DNA of 64,000 nucleotides from Euleptes europaea. Lineage: Eukaryota; Chordata; Lepidosauria; Squamata; Sphaerodactylidae. A model generated the notes under the pieces. It did not search any database and had not been told where the DNA came from. It saw only the letters and a program-made list of their open reading frames with translations. Within the stretch, counting starts at the first letter, position 1, and each line of letters opens with the position of its first letter. This document shows, in pieces, positions 50,519-64,000 of this stretch. The stretch covers positions 11,539,821-11,603,820 of the forward strand of contig NC_079312.1 in the NCBI RefSeq assembly GCF_029931775.1, in the 5' to 3' direction. The position numbers and the translations under genes were made by a program.

Positions 50519-51615
50519 GTCTTGAGATTTGCGCACCTACCAAACAAATCTCTTCCAAAATCCCCCTTCCCCCCTACACACAAATGTATAATTGTTACAA
50601 CTATCTTGCAAGACATGTTAGTCTGAAAATGTCACTGTCTAAAGGACATCCAAAGAACTCCCAGGCCTACTGTGGATTTGAACTCAGATCATAAGCCAAC
50701 ACTCTAGCTTCTGAACTTAAGTGGCTCACATTTTGAATGTTAGCAACACAGGTCAGATTCACTCATGGGGATCAGTTGTGGCTGGAGGAGCCCGTATCAA
50801 GCGTCTGTAAGAGGATTTCTGCCTTACAGCTTTTTACCCAATTTTAAAGAGACATGCCAACCTAACATTTGAAACATTTAGTGAAGCCCAGCTCATAAAA
50901 CCCACACAAAGCACAGAAAACACATGATGTGAATTACCTGACAAAAATAACAACCCGTTTAAAGAGTTAGAATTCTTTCTTAACCGAGTTTTATTTTATC
51001 TGATAAACAATTATGGGTGGCCTTCTGCCTGGAGGAAAAACGTATGCTGTCCCTTTAACAGAGGGTTTATATTTACCTCTTCAGTATCTCTTCTACTACC
51101 CATGTCCACACACTAAGCTTCTGAATAGGGGCAGGATAGTTCTTTCCCTCCCGGTCTGTTAGCAACTCTAATGCAGATACCTTTCCAAAATAAAGTGGTG
51201 AGAGGAAAGGAGAATTTTCTTACTCTGCTCCATAAAGGTACGATCTCAATGGAGGAATATAAGGAGGACTGTGAGGAGTCAAGATGTGAGGAGTAAGCCT
51301 TGACCCAGGGCTTATTCCAGGTCATTTCCTGCTCATGGAGTCTGAAGGGGTGGGTTCAGAGCAGAGGAGGGAATCTTACTTCTGCCTCCTGATTTTCTCT
51401 AACAGAATCTGGGGGTGGGTGGGGAGGAAAACTGGGATTGGAGAATTAGTGTTACACAATGTTCACTTGCCAACTCCAAGGATACCTGCCCATTTCCACA
51501 AGACTGAATTTGATGGGGAGGTCTGACCTCTCTAAACTGACGGAGTTGTTGGGTTCGGGGACAGAACCTTTTCTTTTTAACCCAAATTAATCCTGCTGTC
51601 AGAACTCTTTGGCCT
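50519..51615 (-). other. Probable 3' UTR and downstream spacer of gene 3
   Basis: Almost identical to 33493-34589. No coding region is seen. Confidence 0.4.
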
Positions 51616-54041
51616 TCACAGCTGTGAGGCCCCTTGGTGGGTTCTTAGATGCTGTTGAAGATTGCTGCTCTGATTGAATTTCTTTCCACACTCTGAGCAC
51701 TGAAATGATTTCTCTCCTGTATGGGTTCTTTGATGCTGCTGAAGAGTGTCACTTCGACTGAATCTCTTTCCACAGTCTGAGCAGTCAAAAGGTTTCTCCC
51801 CTGTGTGGGTTCTTAGATGAATTTGAAGACTGGAACTTGTAGTGAATTTCTTTCCACACTCTGGGCATTCAAAAGGTTTCTCCCCTGTGTGGGTCCTTAG
51901 ATGTACATGAAAAGTGCCACTCTGACTGAATCTCTTTCCACATTCTGAGCATTTAAAAGGTTTCTCCCCTGTGTGGGTCCTTAGATGCATTTGAAAACTG
52001 GAACTTGTAGTGAATTTCTTTCCACATTCTGAGCACTGAAAAAGTTTCTCACCTGCGTGGGTTCTTAGATGCTGTTGAAGATTGCTGCTCTGATTGAATT
52101 TCTTTCCACACTCTGAGCACTGAAATGATTTCTCTCCTGTATGGGTTCTTAGATGCATTTGAAGACTGGAACTTGTAGTGAATTTCTTGCCACAGTCTGA
52201 GCAGTCAAAAGGTTTCTCCCCTGTGTGGGTTCTTAGATGCACTTGTAGACTGGAACTCACAGTGAATTTCTTGCCACATTCTGAGCATTCGAAAGGTTTC
52301 TCCCCAGTGTGGGTCCTTAGATGCCTTTGAAGTCCGGAACTGACAGTGAATTTCTTTCCACATTCTGGGCATTCAAATAGTTTCTCCCCTGTGTGGGTCC
52401 TTAGATGCATTTGAAGACTGGAACTCACAGTGAATTTCTTTCCACATTCTGGGCACTCAAATAGTTTCTCCCCTGTGTGGGTTCTTTGATGCTGTTGAAG
52501 ACTGGAATTGTGACTGAATTTCTTTCCACACACTAAGCATTCAAAAGGTTTCTCCCCTGTGTGGGTCCTTAGATGCATTTGAAGTCTGGAACTCACAGTG
52601 AATTTCTTTCCACATTCTGGGCACTCAAATAGTTTCTCCCCTGTGTGGGTCCTTAGATGCTTTTGAAGACTGGAACTGTGACTGAATTTCTTTCCACACT
52701 CTGAGCACTGAAATGATTTCTCTCCTGTATGGGTTCTTTGATGCTCCTGAAGAGCGTCACTTCGTCTGAATCTTTTTCCACAGTCTGAGCAGTCAAAAGG
52801 TTTCTCCCCTGTGTGGGTCCTTAGATGCTTTTGAAGACCGGAACTTGTAGTGAATTTCTTTCCACACTCTGTGCATTCAAAAGGTTTCTCCCCTGTGTGA
52901 GTCCTTAGATGTACGTGAAAAGTGCCACTGTGACTGAATCTCTTTCCACATTCTGAGCATTTAAAAGGTTTCTCCCCTGTGTGGGTCCTTAGATGCATTT
53001 GAAAACTGGAACTTGTAGTGAATTTCTTTCCACATTCAGAGCATTGAAAAAGTTTCTCACCTGTGTGGGTTCTTAGATGCCGTTGAAGACTGCGATTGCA
53101 ACGGAACTTCTTTCCACACTCTGAGCATCCAAAAGGTTCCTGCTCTATGTGTGTTCTTTGATGCTTTCTAAGATTGCCACACATAGTAAATTTCTTTCCA
53201 CACTCTAAGCATTCAAACGGTTTCTCCCCAGAGTGGGTTCTTTGATGAATTTGAAGACTGCCACACTCAGTGAATTTCTTTCCACACTCTAAGCATTCAA
53301 AAGGTTTTTCCCCTGTGTGGGTTCTTTGATGCTTTTGAAGATCGCCACGTGAACGGAATCTCTTTCCACATTCTGAGCATTCAAACTGTTTCTTTCCTGT
53401 GTGGATTCCTTGATGGTGTAGAAGATTGATCCTAAAACCAAATTTCTTTCCACATACTGAGCATTCAAAAGGTTTCTCCCCTGTGTGGATTATTTGATGC
53501 TGTAGAAGATTGCTCCTTGAACCAAATTTCTTTCCACATACTGAGCATTCAAAAGGTTTCTCCCCTGTGTGGATTATTTGATGCTGTAGAAGATTGCTCC
53601 TCGAACCAAATTTCTTTCCACATACTGAGCATTCAAAACGTTTCTCCCCTGTGTGGATTATTTGATGCCGTAGAAGATTGCTCCTCGAACCAAATCTCTT
53701 TCCACACTCTGAGCATTCATAGGGTTTTTCCTCTGTGTGTATTCTTTTGTGTACAGGTCTTTCCACTGTGCATTCACTAATTGATATTATATTCGGTTTG
53801 ATCAGAGAAGCACAGAGGCCTTCATTCCTTCTTATTTTGGTTGTCTTCTCTTCTTGGACTGGGATTTCACAGAAGCCCCCTCCATAGCAAGGAATGGGTT
53901 TATCCTTTGTCTTCTCTACGTGGCTTCCCTCCTCCCTCTCTGGTTCATCTCCGTCCCTGAAGCTGCCTTTGGCCTTTTCATGCTTGACTTTTTCCAAAGA
54001 GAACCCGTGGAATTTCCCATGTGTTTTCTCTGCATTTCCTG
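51616..54041 (-). CDS. Gene 3 terminal exon: 25 C2H2 zinc fingers
   Basis: The largest array of the locus: acceptor near 54041, the same N-terminal spacer, then 25 uninterrupted CxxCx12HxxxH fingers, with the stop at 51616. Fingers 1-8 match gene 2. Fingers 9-20 follow the order and helices of gene 1 fingers 9-18 with two more added. Fingers 21-25 match gene 2 fingers 14, 15 and 18-20. The exon is therefore a mosaic of the two paralogs. The finger 7 linker is IEQE and finger 8 starts PFGCSEC. A 25-finger array could in principle span about 75 bp, although usually only a subset contacts DNA. Confidence 0.93.
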
Positions 54042-55833
<1,792 letters not shown>

Positions 55834-56048
55834 CTGTGAGGGAAACAAATAGGCAGGAAGCATGTTAGTCTCAACTTCCTATTCTGTTTGCTTGAGGGAA
55901 TCTGGCTTCACGCAACCCGGGTTCCTAGGGTTGTGAAACTTTGCCCTATGTACACTCAAGAAATGTGTCCTTCCTCTCCTGTCCTAAACCTTCTACTCAG
56001 CTGCTTCACAATGGGCCCCAGACCCTTCCAGGCACAAGGCATGCTTAC

Positions 56049-56163
56049 CAGGTGAGAGGGCATCTTGGGCACACACCTGGACCTGCACTCTCTGCCCGTC
56101 CTCTGATGAAGCTCTTTCCGCCTCAGAGAAGTTAGCTTCCATCTTCACAGAGGGTCGCCACAT
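56049..56163 (-). CDS. Gene 3 post-SCAN exon
   Basis: The exon is 115 bp, open, phase 0 to 1, with splice signals as in units 1 and 2. Confidence 0.75.
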
Positions 56164-56395
56164 CTGAAACAGCAGCGAGTGTGATGGGTTACAGAAGGAA
56201 CAGAACAGGCTGAGGAGATGGATCCTGCCCCACTCTCAGACTCCTCACCCTTGCTATGACCAGCCAAGCTGCTCCAGCCTCAGTGGTAAGACCTAAGGGC
56301 ATGTTTTCTACCAACCCTGGTCAAGTATCTAAAATACCTGACAGGGAGGTTTTGGCTAATCGCTGCTAGAATGGACTGACTGAGGACCCCCTCAC

Positions 56396-56848
56396 CTGTT
56401 CTGTCTGCCTCTTCTCCTCAGCCTGACTCAGGAGGAAACCTTCGGCCAGGGCCACCGCCTGGGAACTGGTCTCCGGCCCGCATCCTCTGACCCAGCTCTC
56501 CATCTCCGAGGGCAGGATGATCAGGAACTGCTCCAGGATCACCTGGTCCATGATTTGCTTCTTGCTGTGCCTCTCCGGCTTCAGCCAGCGGTTGCAAAGT
56601 TTATGGAGCTGGCTGCAAAGCTCTCGGGGCCCATCAGCCTCATGGTAGCAGAAGTGCCGGAAACGCTGGCAATGTTCATCAGTGATCACAGTGTCCTGAG
56701 CCAGGATTTCTGGCACAGCTCTTTCCCAGAATTGAACACCACTCCCAGCCTGGATGGGATGGGGGCCTTTCCTTGCTCTCTTGTCAGTTCCAGGAGATTC
56801 TGCGTCCTTCTCTTCCATCTCCTTCCCCTTCTTTTGGGTCGCCTCCAA
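56396..56848 (-). CDS. Gene 3 SCAN-domain exon (inner)
   Basis: Intact SCAN domain ([37 protein letters not shown]). The likely start is Met at 56818. No CpG promoter lies close upstream in this unit, so transcription probably begins beyond the outer module or outside the window. Confidence 0.88.
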
Positions 56849-57594
56849 CTGTGGAGAGATACCCTTAGTAACATGGTGACATAGAGGGAAAAGATATCAA
56901 AAAGGCACATAGAACACAAAAGAGAATGGAGCTACGTCACTCACCCTGGCCAAGAGCCCCCTAAGGATTGCCCTGGTAGAAGCATCTTTGTGGAAGCTTG
57001 GGGATCAGAATTAATGCTATCGTGCTATATTACTAGACTTGCCAGCTGCCCACCAATTGACTGGGTTGCCCCAGTCAAGTTTAATCCTTTTACCACTACA
57101 GACAAATGGTAAATGCTTCTTATCCTTTCCATGAGAAAGGGATCTCAGAAAATGGTACTGTTGGGGGGCAGGGGGAGAGATGTATTCCCTGTGGATCCCT
57201 TCACAGAAGGAGGGTGCTGGTGACACTCGATTTATAGACAGCTATGGAGGCTCTTTTCTGTGCGAATCTGGCTCTCTCAACCATCTTCTGTCATGCCACT
57301 TGGCCAGGAGCACGTTCGCACCACTGGGCTCAATTGCCAGCCAACTGTTACGATTACTACACAGTCAAGAACATATTTTTATGCTAGCAACCCAAATAAT
57401 GTAGGAATCGGTGCTTCTTTGTTATTCCTATTAAATTCCATGCATATTCAGAGCTTTACCCCAAGTTATTTCAGGCTCTGAAAGCTTCTTTCATTGTTCA
57501 GTAGTGGTAGTGTTTATTGGCAAATGCTGCAAAAGTGTAAAATTAAAGAAAAGAGGGGGGGGGATCCTAGATGTCCCCCACTCATCTCCCCTAC
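56849..57594 (-). other. Spacer upstream of the inner SCAN exon, unit 3
   Basis: Homologous to 39.43-40.74 kb but lacks about 650 bp (junction near 57178). No gene is seen. Confidence 0.5.
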
Positions 57595-57665
57595 CTGGAC
57601 TGGAGGTGAAGCAGCCATTTCTACTCCTCCACAAAAACATTTGATTGATAGCATCTCTTCACTTC
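57595..57665 (-). CDS. Orphan linker exon, unit 3
   Basis: The exon is 71 bp and encodes SEEMLSIKCFCGGVEMAAS then PPVQ. It is the counterpart of 20337-20407 with intact splice signals. No KRAB exon lies between it and the inner SCAN exon. Confidence 0.5.
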
Positions 57666-58589
57666 CTGCAAGGCAGACAAAATAATCAAGAAGCATTTTA
57701 GCTTTGACTTCTGATTCTGTTTGCTTGAAAATCCTGCTTCATGACCTCCAGGTTCCTAGGATTGTGAAATTTTCCCTGTGAACACTCAAAAAAATGATTT
57801 TTAGTAAACTGTGGGAGAGGTGACAGAGAAGCACCAGGTACATATGAACTCTGTGGGTTTACAAATGCTGGCAACACGTTTCTGCCTTGCGTGAGATTTG
57901 AATTGTGCCCTGTAAGCTGGAGCTCAAAAACACTACAGCATCCCAACAGGACCAGACTAAAGGCCCAGGGACACCATTCATCGACCAATTGGGTCCTCAC
58001 ATATGCCCTTGAGTCCAGGCTGGTGGAAGAAAGAGAGGGGGTGGAAATGAAGTTGCATGATACATTTCTTTCACATCCATCTGAAAACTCAGACATTTGG
58101 AGGTCACATCCAGGTTTTTGGCCAGATGAGACATCAACCTGTCCTCACATCCACCCCATGCCCCGTCCCCAAAGTCCATGGGGTTAGCAATCCATGGCCC
58201 GGCATCCGTAGTCCAGTATCCTCTTTCGGGCTGTGGCCCACCAGATGTACTTTGCGGAAAGTCTTTAATCAGGGGCACAGAAGCCAAATTACTGGCTCTT
58301 AGCAATGCATTTTCAGGTGAGAGATTTCATTTACTCAACATGGCTACCACCTGTGCCCAAAGGTGAGATATGAAAACTGTCATTCATGTGAATAGGAATG
58401 AAATTGCCTTGCATGAATCTGTCTAATGCCCCTTAAAGTGAGTGATCATCACTACATCCTATGACCCTGAGACCCAGACGTCCACTCTGTTTTGTGTGCA
58501 GAAGTGTGTCCTTCCTCTCCTGTCCTAAACCTTCTACTCAGCAGCTTCACAATGTGTCCCAGACCCTTCCAGGCCCAAGGCATGCTTAC
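57666..58589. other. Intron/spacer, unit 3
   Basis: Homologous to 20408-21392. A CR1-like tail lies near 58200. No gene is seen. Confidence 0.4.
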
Positions 58590-58681
58590 TAGGTGAGAGG
58601 GCATCTTGGGCACACTCCTGGACCTGCACTCTCTGCCCGTGCTCTGATGAAGCTCCTTTCACCTCAGAGATGTTAGCTTCC
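58590..58681 (-). pseudogene. Truncated post-SCAN exon, unit 3
   Basis: Same truncation as 21393-21484. The exon base before the donor also differs (donor CTAGTAAGC). Confidence 0.7.
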
Positions 58682-58693
58682 ATACTCTCTTGA

Positions 58694-58905
58694 AGTAGTA
58701 GAAAAGGGCAAGAGTCCAGTAGCACCTACAAGACTAACAAAAATATTTTATGGTAGGGTGTGAGCTTTCGTGAGCCACAGCTCACTTCTTCAGATACAGC
58801 TAGAATGTGAATCCATCTGTCTTTAAGAGATGTCTTTAAGTGCAACTGCACTCTTGCCCTTTTCTACTACTGCAGACAGACTAACACGGCTACCCACTGT
58901 GAATT
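58694..58905. mobile_element. 212-bp foldback element, second copy
   Basis: It is in the same position as 21497-21708, with the 12-bp target duplication ATACTCTCTTGA at 58682-58693 and 58906-58917. The insertion therefore predates the split of these modules. Arms carry a few changes. Confidence 0.6.
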
Positions 58906-58917
58906 ATACTCTCTTGA

Positions 58918-59501
58918 GATCCCCTTGAGGAACTCTCCAGCCTTTCTTCAGACACAAGGCCTTTTCTGTGTCCACCGTGGTCACTCTTACATTTTTACCT
59001 TCTTTGACATGGGGGGGTGGGGGATATGATCATTTTATATAGGCAATGAAGAAACTCCCAAGCAAAGGAAAAAAATTTCTGGAAGGACAGAAAGCTGGTC
59101 AAGATCAAAGCTGACAATACCAACTAGTGTAAGGGTGACAGATCCGTTCCAGAGCACAGTCAGAGTGGAAGAATGTAATCCCATTTGGGGGAAGGGTATG
59201 TTATAAAAATTGGCAACTTAGAAATTAGGATCTGGCCCCTTCCTCTCATCCCACATGGGCCTCAGGGCATGAACCCTCTCTGGCTTGGGTGGTGGCCACA
59301 ATATGGGCTTCAGTTGCCCTGGGCCATGCAAGTAGCTTGGGTCACTTGAACTGGCCATGCTGAACATGGCTTTCTCTGCCACCACAACTCCTCAAGGCCC
59401 CCAGCAGTGGGCAAGGAGTGAGGCAAGCCTCAAAATGGCATACTGCTGTTCAATACTTTCATCCATCTATCATCCCAGTGGCACCTATGAAAGATCCTTA
59501 C
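58918..59501 (-). other. Intron-type block downstream of the outer KRAB exon
   Basis: Homologous to 14985-15569. In gene 1 this lies between KRAB and finger exons, but here no finger exon follows. Confidence 0.6.
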
Positions 59502-59628
59502 CCAGAGAGGCTACGCTCTCGTAGATCTCCAGCATGACTTCAATGTAGAGAGCTCTTTGGCCAGGATCCAGCAAGGCCCACTCTGCCTCGGTGAAATACA
59601 CAGACATGTCCTCAAAGGAAGCTGGAGA
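59502..59628 (-). CDS. KRAB-A exon of the outer, finger-less module
   Basis: The exon is 127 bp and intact ([13 protein letters not shown]; the DV pair reads DM), with MLE retained and splice sites present. Its phase-1 end cannot join the phase-0 SCAN exon at 56848, so to reach fingers it would have to splice to the distant exon at 54041. Confidence 0.8.
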
Positions 59629-59828
59629 CTGAAAGAAAAAGCAGATTCCCCTGTCAGAGATCATGACAGGCAGAGACAGCACTCTGGAAGGGGGCAGTCC
59701 GACAGGGTGCAGGATGGAGAGCTTGGCGTGGCCTTCAGAGCCTCTCTCGCTCGCACATCTTAGAAGCAACTGCTGGAGTAAAAGCCCCCATGAGGAAGGA
59801 AGGGGACCCAGCCTGTCATCTCCCCTAC

Positions 59829-59899
59829 CTGGATTGGAGGTGAAGCAGCCATTTCTACTACTCTGCAAAGACAGTGGCTCGACAGCATCTCTTCACTGC
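59829..59899 (-). CDS. Linker exon of the outer module, unit 3
   Basis: The exon is 71 bp. Its acceptor reads CTCATAG rather than CTCACAG, the AG is kept, and the donor is GTAGGG. Confidence 0.65.
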
Positions 59900-62040
59900 C
59901 TATGAGGGAAACAAATAGGCAGGAAGCATGTTAGTCTCAACTTCCTATTCTGTTTGCTTGAGGGAATCTTGCTTCACGCACCCCGGGTTCCCAAGGTTGT
60001 GAAACCTTGCCCTGTGTACACTCAAGAAATGTGTAAGGATTTTTAGGAAACTGTGGGAGAGGTGACAGAGAAGCACCAAGTACCCATGAGCCTTGTGATA
60101 AATGCTGCTAACACATTTCTGACTTCCGTGAGATCTGAAATGTGCCCTGTGAACTCTGGAGCTCAAAACCAAATCAGCATCCCAGCAGGAACAGACCAAA
60201 GGGCCAGGCATACCATTTGAACACTGGCTGGTCCCTCCCACATGCCCTTGAGTCCGAGCTAGCAGAAGAGAGAGGGAGGTGGAAATGTTGTTGCGTGATA
60301 CGTTGCTGTAACATCCATCTAAAAAGCTCAGACATGGCTTTAGTGCCTGTGAAAACTCTTTGGTAATATCGATGGATTTCCAGAGTGCAGACATTCTGAT
60401 GTCACATCCAGATTTTTGGCCAGCTGAGACATCAACCTGTCCTCACATCCACCCCATGCCCCACTACCAAAGTTTTTGGGGGTGCCAGGCCATGGCCTGA
60501 CATTGTTGCAGCCCTCCTTTCATCTGCACACCCTTCCACACCCAGCCTGAATTGATGTACTGCCAGGGTGACACTGTGAACAAGGCCCACAAGGCCCACA
60601 ACAAGAATGGGGGGCACTTCTATGTCTATTTCTCACAAGGGACCCGTGCAGCGGTGAACACAGCAGAGAATCCTGGGACGACAACCACAGCAATGCTTCG
60701 AAAGAAGCCTCTCTGGGAGAAATCAAGATGCACCAACAGAACACAAACCACACCAGGCGAGAAGGAAAAGATGCCTCTTCCTGGATTGTCTTTTACATGA
60801 TATGCAATCACTGACCATTAACAAAATTCCAACATTAAGTGCCCTGTGACAGTCTGGAACCTCCGATTCAAAGCTTCCCATTGCCCCCAAAGCTCCTGCC
60901 CAATACATGACACACCTTAATATCTCAAGCTTTTGTAATCCAGAATTATAATTCAATCAAAAACTGCCCTTCCTGGTGCCATTTAGTCGGTTCTACGATT
61001 TCCTTTTGATTAATCGCAGGTGTTCCTTTATCCTATGTCGTGACCTTCTGTTTCTTGAAAATAACCCATTTTATGCTATGGGCCCAAAACTGTATAACTT
61101 AACCTGACTTTAGAGTCAGGAAAAAGAGTCTCTCTGACTCTGGAGACTAGCTGAACTGCAGCATGCTCCCAACACACACTGGATACCTTTTCATTTCATC
61201 TGATTTCTTCACAGAACAGGACCGCTCTCCCCCTGATCTTTCCTCCCTATTTTCCAAACCATTATTTCCCACGATTAGCTCAAAGATTAACTCCTGCTCC
61301 AAACTAGAGGAGCTCTGCTAAATGTTAGTTGTTGCTATATTAACTGGAATAACGAATGTGTCTGCTAATATTTATTTAGGATAAGTTCCCCACCACCACT
61401 TTTGTACCAAATTCCTAAATAAACTGGATTCCTTTTACATCAGATCTCTGTCATCCTTTTCCTACTAAAGACTTGCTAATCACAGCCTCCTCTTTAAGTA
61501 AAATATTCCGCTTTGCTGCACCCTGCACCAACATGCAAACTAATTCCTCATGTTAATCTGAATGCATGTTCACGGGGGTGTGGTAATAGCATCCTAGTCC
61601 AGCATCCTGTTTCGGGCTGTGGCCCACAAGATGTCCCCAGAAAGCCATTAAGCAGGGGCACAGAACACAAATTATTGGTTCTTATCAACAGACTTTCAGA
61701 TGTATGCTGCATCAGAACATGGAGGTTCAATTTTTTCACTATCGCTCACAGCTGTGCCCAGATTTGTCTACTGTTCCTTTTTTACGCCACCTGGAATCTC
61801 TATAATGGAAGGAAGTGGCGATATGAAGTTTGGTTGGTGTGAATAAGAATGGAATTGCCCTGCATGAATCTGTCTAATGCCCCTTAAAGTGAGTGATCAT
61901 CACTACATCCTATGACCCTGAGACCCAGACGTCCACTCTGTTTTGTGTGCAGAAGCGTGTCCTTCCTCTCCTGTCCTAAACCTTCTACTCAGCAGCTTCA
62001 TAATGTGCCCAAGACCCTTCCAGGAACAAGGCATGCTTAC
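59900..62040 (-). other. Intron of the outer module with the unidentified conserved block
   Basis: Homologous to 15.98-18.13 kb and 21.9-23.6 kb, including the block at about 60430-60800 and a CR1-like tail near 61600. No gene is seen. Confidence 0.5.
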
Positions 62041-62155
62041 CAGGTGAGAGGGCATCTTGGGCACACACCTGGACCTGCCCTCTCTGCCCGTCCTCTGATG
62101 AAGCTCTTTCCGCCTCAGAGAAGTTAGCTTCCATCTTCACAGAGGGTCGCCACAT
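62041..62155 (-). CDS. Post-SCAN exon of the outer module, unit 3
   Basis: The exon is 115 bp, open. The acceptor reads CTATTTTAG instead of CTGTTTCAG and is still usable. Confidence 0.7.
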
Positions 62156-62397
62156 CTAAAATAGAAACGAGAGTGATGGGTTAGAGAAGGAGCAGAACAG
62201 GCTGAGGAGATGGATCCTGTCCCACTCTCAGACTCCTCACCCTTGCTATGACCAGTCGAGCTGCTCCAGCCTCAGTGGTAAGACCTAAGGGCATGTTTTC
62301 TACCAACCCTGGTCAAGTATCTAAAATACCTGACAGGGAGGTCTTAGGCTAAGGTCAGTTATCGCTGCTAGAATGGACTGACTGAGGACCCCCTCAC

Positions 62398-62850
62398 CTG
62401 TTCTGTCTGCCTCTTCTCCTCTGCCTGACTCAGGAGGAAACCTTCGGCCAGGGCCACCGCCTGGGAACTGGTCTCCGGCCCGCATCCTCTGACCCAGCTC
62501 TCCATCTCCGAGGGCAGGAAGATCAGGAACTGCTCCAGGATCACCTGGTCCACGATTTGCTTCTTGCTGTGCCTCTCCGGCTTCAGCCAGCGGTTGCAAA
62601 GTTTATGGAGCTGGCTGCAAAGCTCTCGGGGCCCATCAGCCTCATGGTAGCAGAAGTGCTGGAAACGCTGGCAATGTTCATCAGTGATCACAGTGTCCTG
62701 AGCCAGGATTTCTGGCACAGCTCTTTCCCAGAATTCAACACCACTCCCAGCCTGGATGGGATGGGGGCCTTTCCTTGCTCTCTTGTCAGTTCCAGGAGAT
62801 TCTGCGTCCTTCTCTTCCATCTCCTTCCCCTTCTTTTGGGTCGCCTCCAA
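62398..62850 (-). CDS. SCAN-domain exon of the outer module, unit 3
   Basis: Intact SCAN domain ([35 protein letters not shown]) with the same splice signals. It is the promoter-proximal SCAN of unit 3 within view. The likely start is Met at 62820. Confidence 0.88.
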
Positions 62851-64000
62851 CTGTGGAGAGATACCCTTAGTAACATGGTGACATAGAGGGAAAAGATATC
62901 AGAAAGGCACAAAGAACCCAAAAGAGAATGGAGCTACGTCACTCACCCTGGCCAAGAGCCCCCTAATGATTGCCCTGGAAGAAGCATCTTTGTGGTAGCT
63001 TGCGGATCAGAATTAATGCTATCGTGCTATATTACTAGACTTGCCAGCTGCCCACCAATTGACTGGGTTGCCCCAGTCAAGTTTAATCCTTTTACCACTA
63101 CAGACAAATGGCAAATGCTTCTTACCCTTTCCATTAGAAAGGGATCTCAGAAAATGGTACTGTTGCGGGGCGGGGGGAGAGATGAAAATTAAGGCAAACT
63201 AAAAGCAAGCTCACCCTAAGCACACTGAAGCAAGTCTATTCAGAATCCTCCTCGGGCCTTTTCCCTAGGGATTACTCTCAGAAAAGTGGTTTTAGGATTC
63301 CACTGAAAATCGGTGTTCCTGTAACATCTTCCCAGTGTCTCAAAACAAAATGTCTCTTGTCATTGTGCTATATCGGATAGGGTTGCCATGTCTGGCTTGG
63401 GAAATGCCTGGAGATTTGGCCACTTTCTCTGCCCTCAGAGGCTCTGGGGGTTATTCCAATGACTATATTCATGTGGAGGGGGATTAAGGAATAGCATCCT
63501 GTACATGGCTATTTACACTTGCAGACAATTTTAGGGAGGGCTTTTTTTGTGGTGGTGGTACTCACAGATACTGAGTACAGCACCTTTTTGGAGGACGCTT
63601 TCAAAGTCCTGAGAGGGGAATTGGTGGAAAGCAGTACATCTTTATCCATGAGTATAGGCACTTTGCCCCTTAACAATACAAGCCCTGGTTTTAGGGGTTC
63701 CTCTTATGCATGGGGCACAATTTTGTGCAGTTTGGTTGAAGGAGACACTGGCTATACAGGATCAGGTCAGGATCAAGATGAACCCTTTTCTGTGGACTTA
63801 GCGGGATGGCAAAGTTGTGGGAATCTGCCTGCTCCCTGTATTCCCTGTGGATCCCTTCTCAGAAGGAGGGTGCTGGTGACACTCGATTCATAGCTATGGA
63901 GACTCTTTTCTGTGGGAATCTGGCTCTCTCGGCCCTCTGCTGTCATGCCATTTGGCCAGGAGCACGTTCGGACCACTGGGCTCAATTGCCAGCCAACTGT
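62851..64000 (-). other. Spacer upstream of the outer SCAN exon, to window end
   Basis: Nearly identical to 39431-40590. The promoter, if present, is outside the window. Confidence 0.5.

Overview
The window is nuclear DNA of a vertebrate, almost certainly a squamate reptile (lizard or snake). It carries SCAN-KRAB-C2H2 zinc-finger genes with 127-bp KRAB-A exons. The repeat load mixes CR1/L2-like LINEs, an L1, an RTE/BovB fragment with an (AC)n tail, tRNA-derived SINEs, Penelope-like elements, a DIRS fossil, a chromovirus and a hAT-Charlie transposon. The species cannot be named from sequence alone.

Region 1 (1-9.4 kb) is a nest of mobile elements. A broken Ty3/gypsy chromovirus runs in from the left edge and ends with its 3' LTR at 3526. 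It lies inside a reverse-oriented DIRS-type fossil. The same DIRS is also split by a complete hAT-Charlie DNA transposon (3633-8013). The hAT has an 8-bp target duplication, 15-bp terminal repeats, a CpG-rich leader with a splice donor, and an uninterrupted 605-aa BED-hAT transposase. The DIRS itself sits in the 5' stump of an L1.

Region 2 (9.4-64 kb) is a tandemly amplified zinc-finger locus with all genes on the minus strand. Three units start at about 9.41, 27.09 and 42.28 kb. Each unit has a large zinc-finger exon (18, 20 and 25 fingers) preceded in transcription order by KRAB, linker, post-SCAN and SCAN exons. A CpG/NRF1-type promoter is seen upstream of units 1 and 2. Splice phases agree throughout (SCAN 0-0, post-SCAN 0-1, linker 1-0, KRAB 0-1, finger exon), so each unit can encode a SCAN-KRAB-zinc-finger repressor. 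Units 1 and 3 carry extra SCAN modules, one of which keeps a KRAB exon but has no finger exon. Units 2 and 3 are nearly identical over several kilobases, and that tract begins where a Penelope-like element sits in unit 3.

The most interesting object is that Penelope-like element (44923-46771). It has a 14-bp target duplication, a GIY-YIG endonuclease reading frame with its key residues, two nested foldbacks, and a sequence that folds as a hammerhead ribozyme at 46280-46336. The predicted ribozyme cut falls within a few bases of the inverted-repeat breakpoint. Two other foldback insertions in the locus look like short relatives.

The finger genes are expected to be nuclear DNA-binding repressors acting through KRAB/TRIM28, with SCAN mediating dimerisation. 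That is family knowledge, not something the sequence proves. Stretches between exons are introns and spacer made largely of old LINE/SINE debris.
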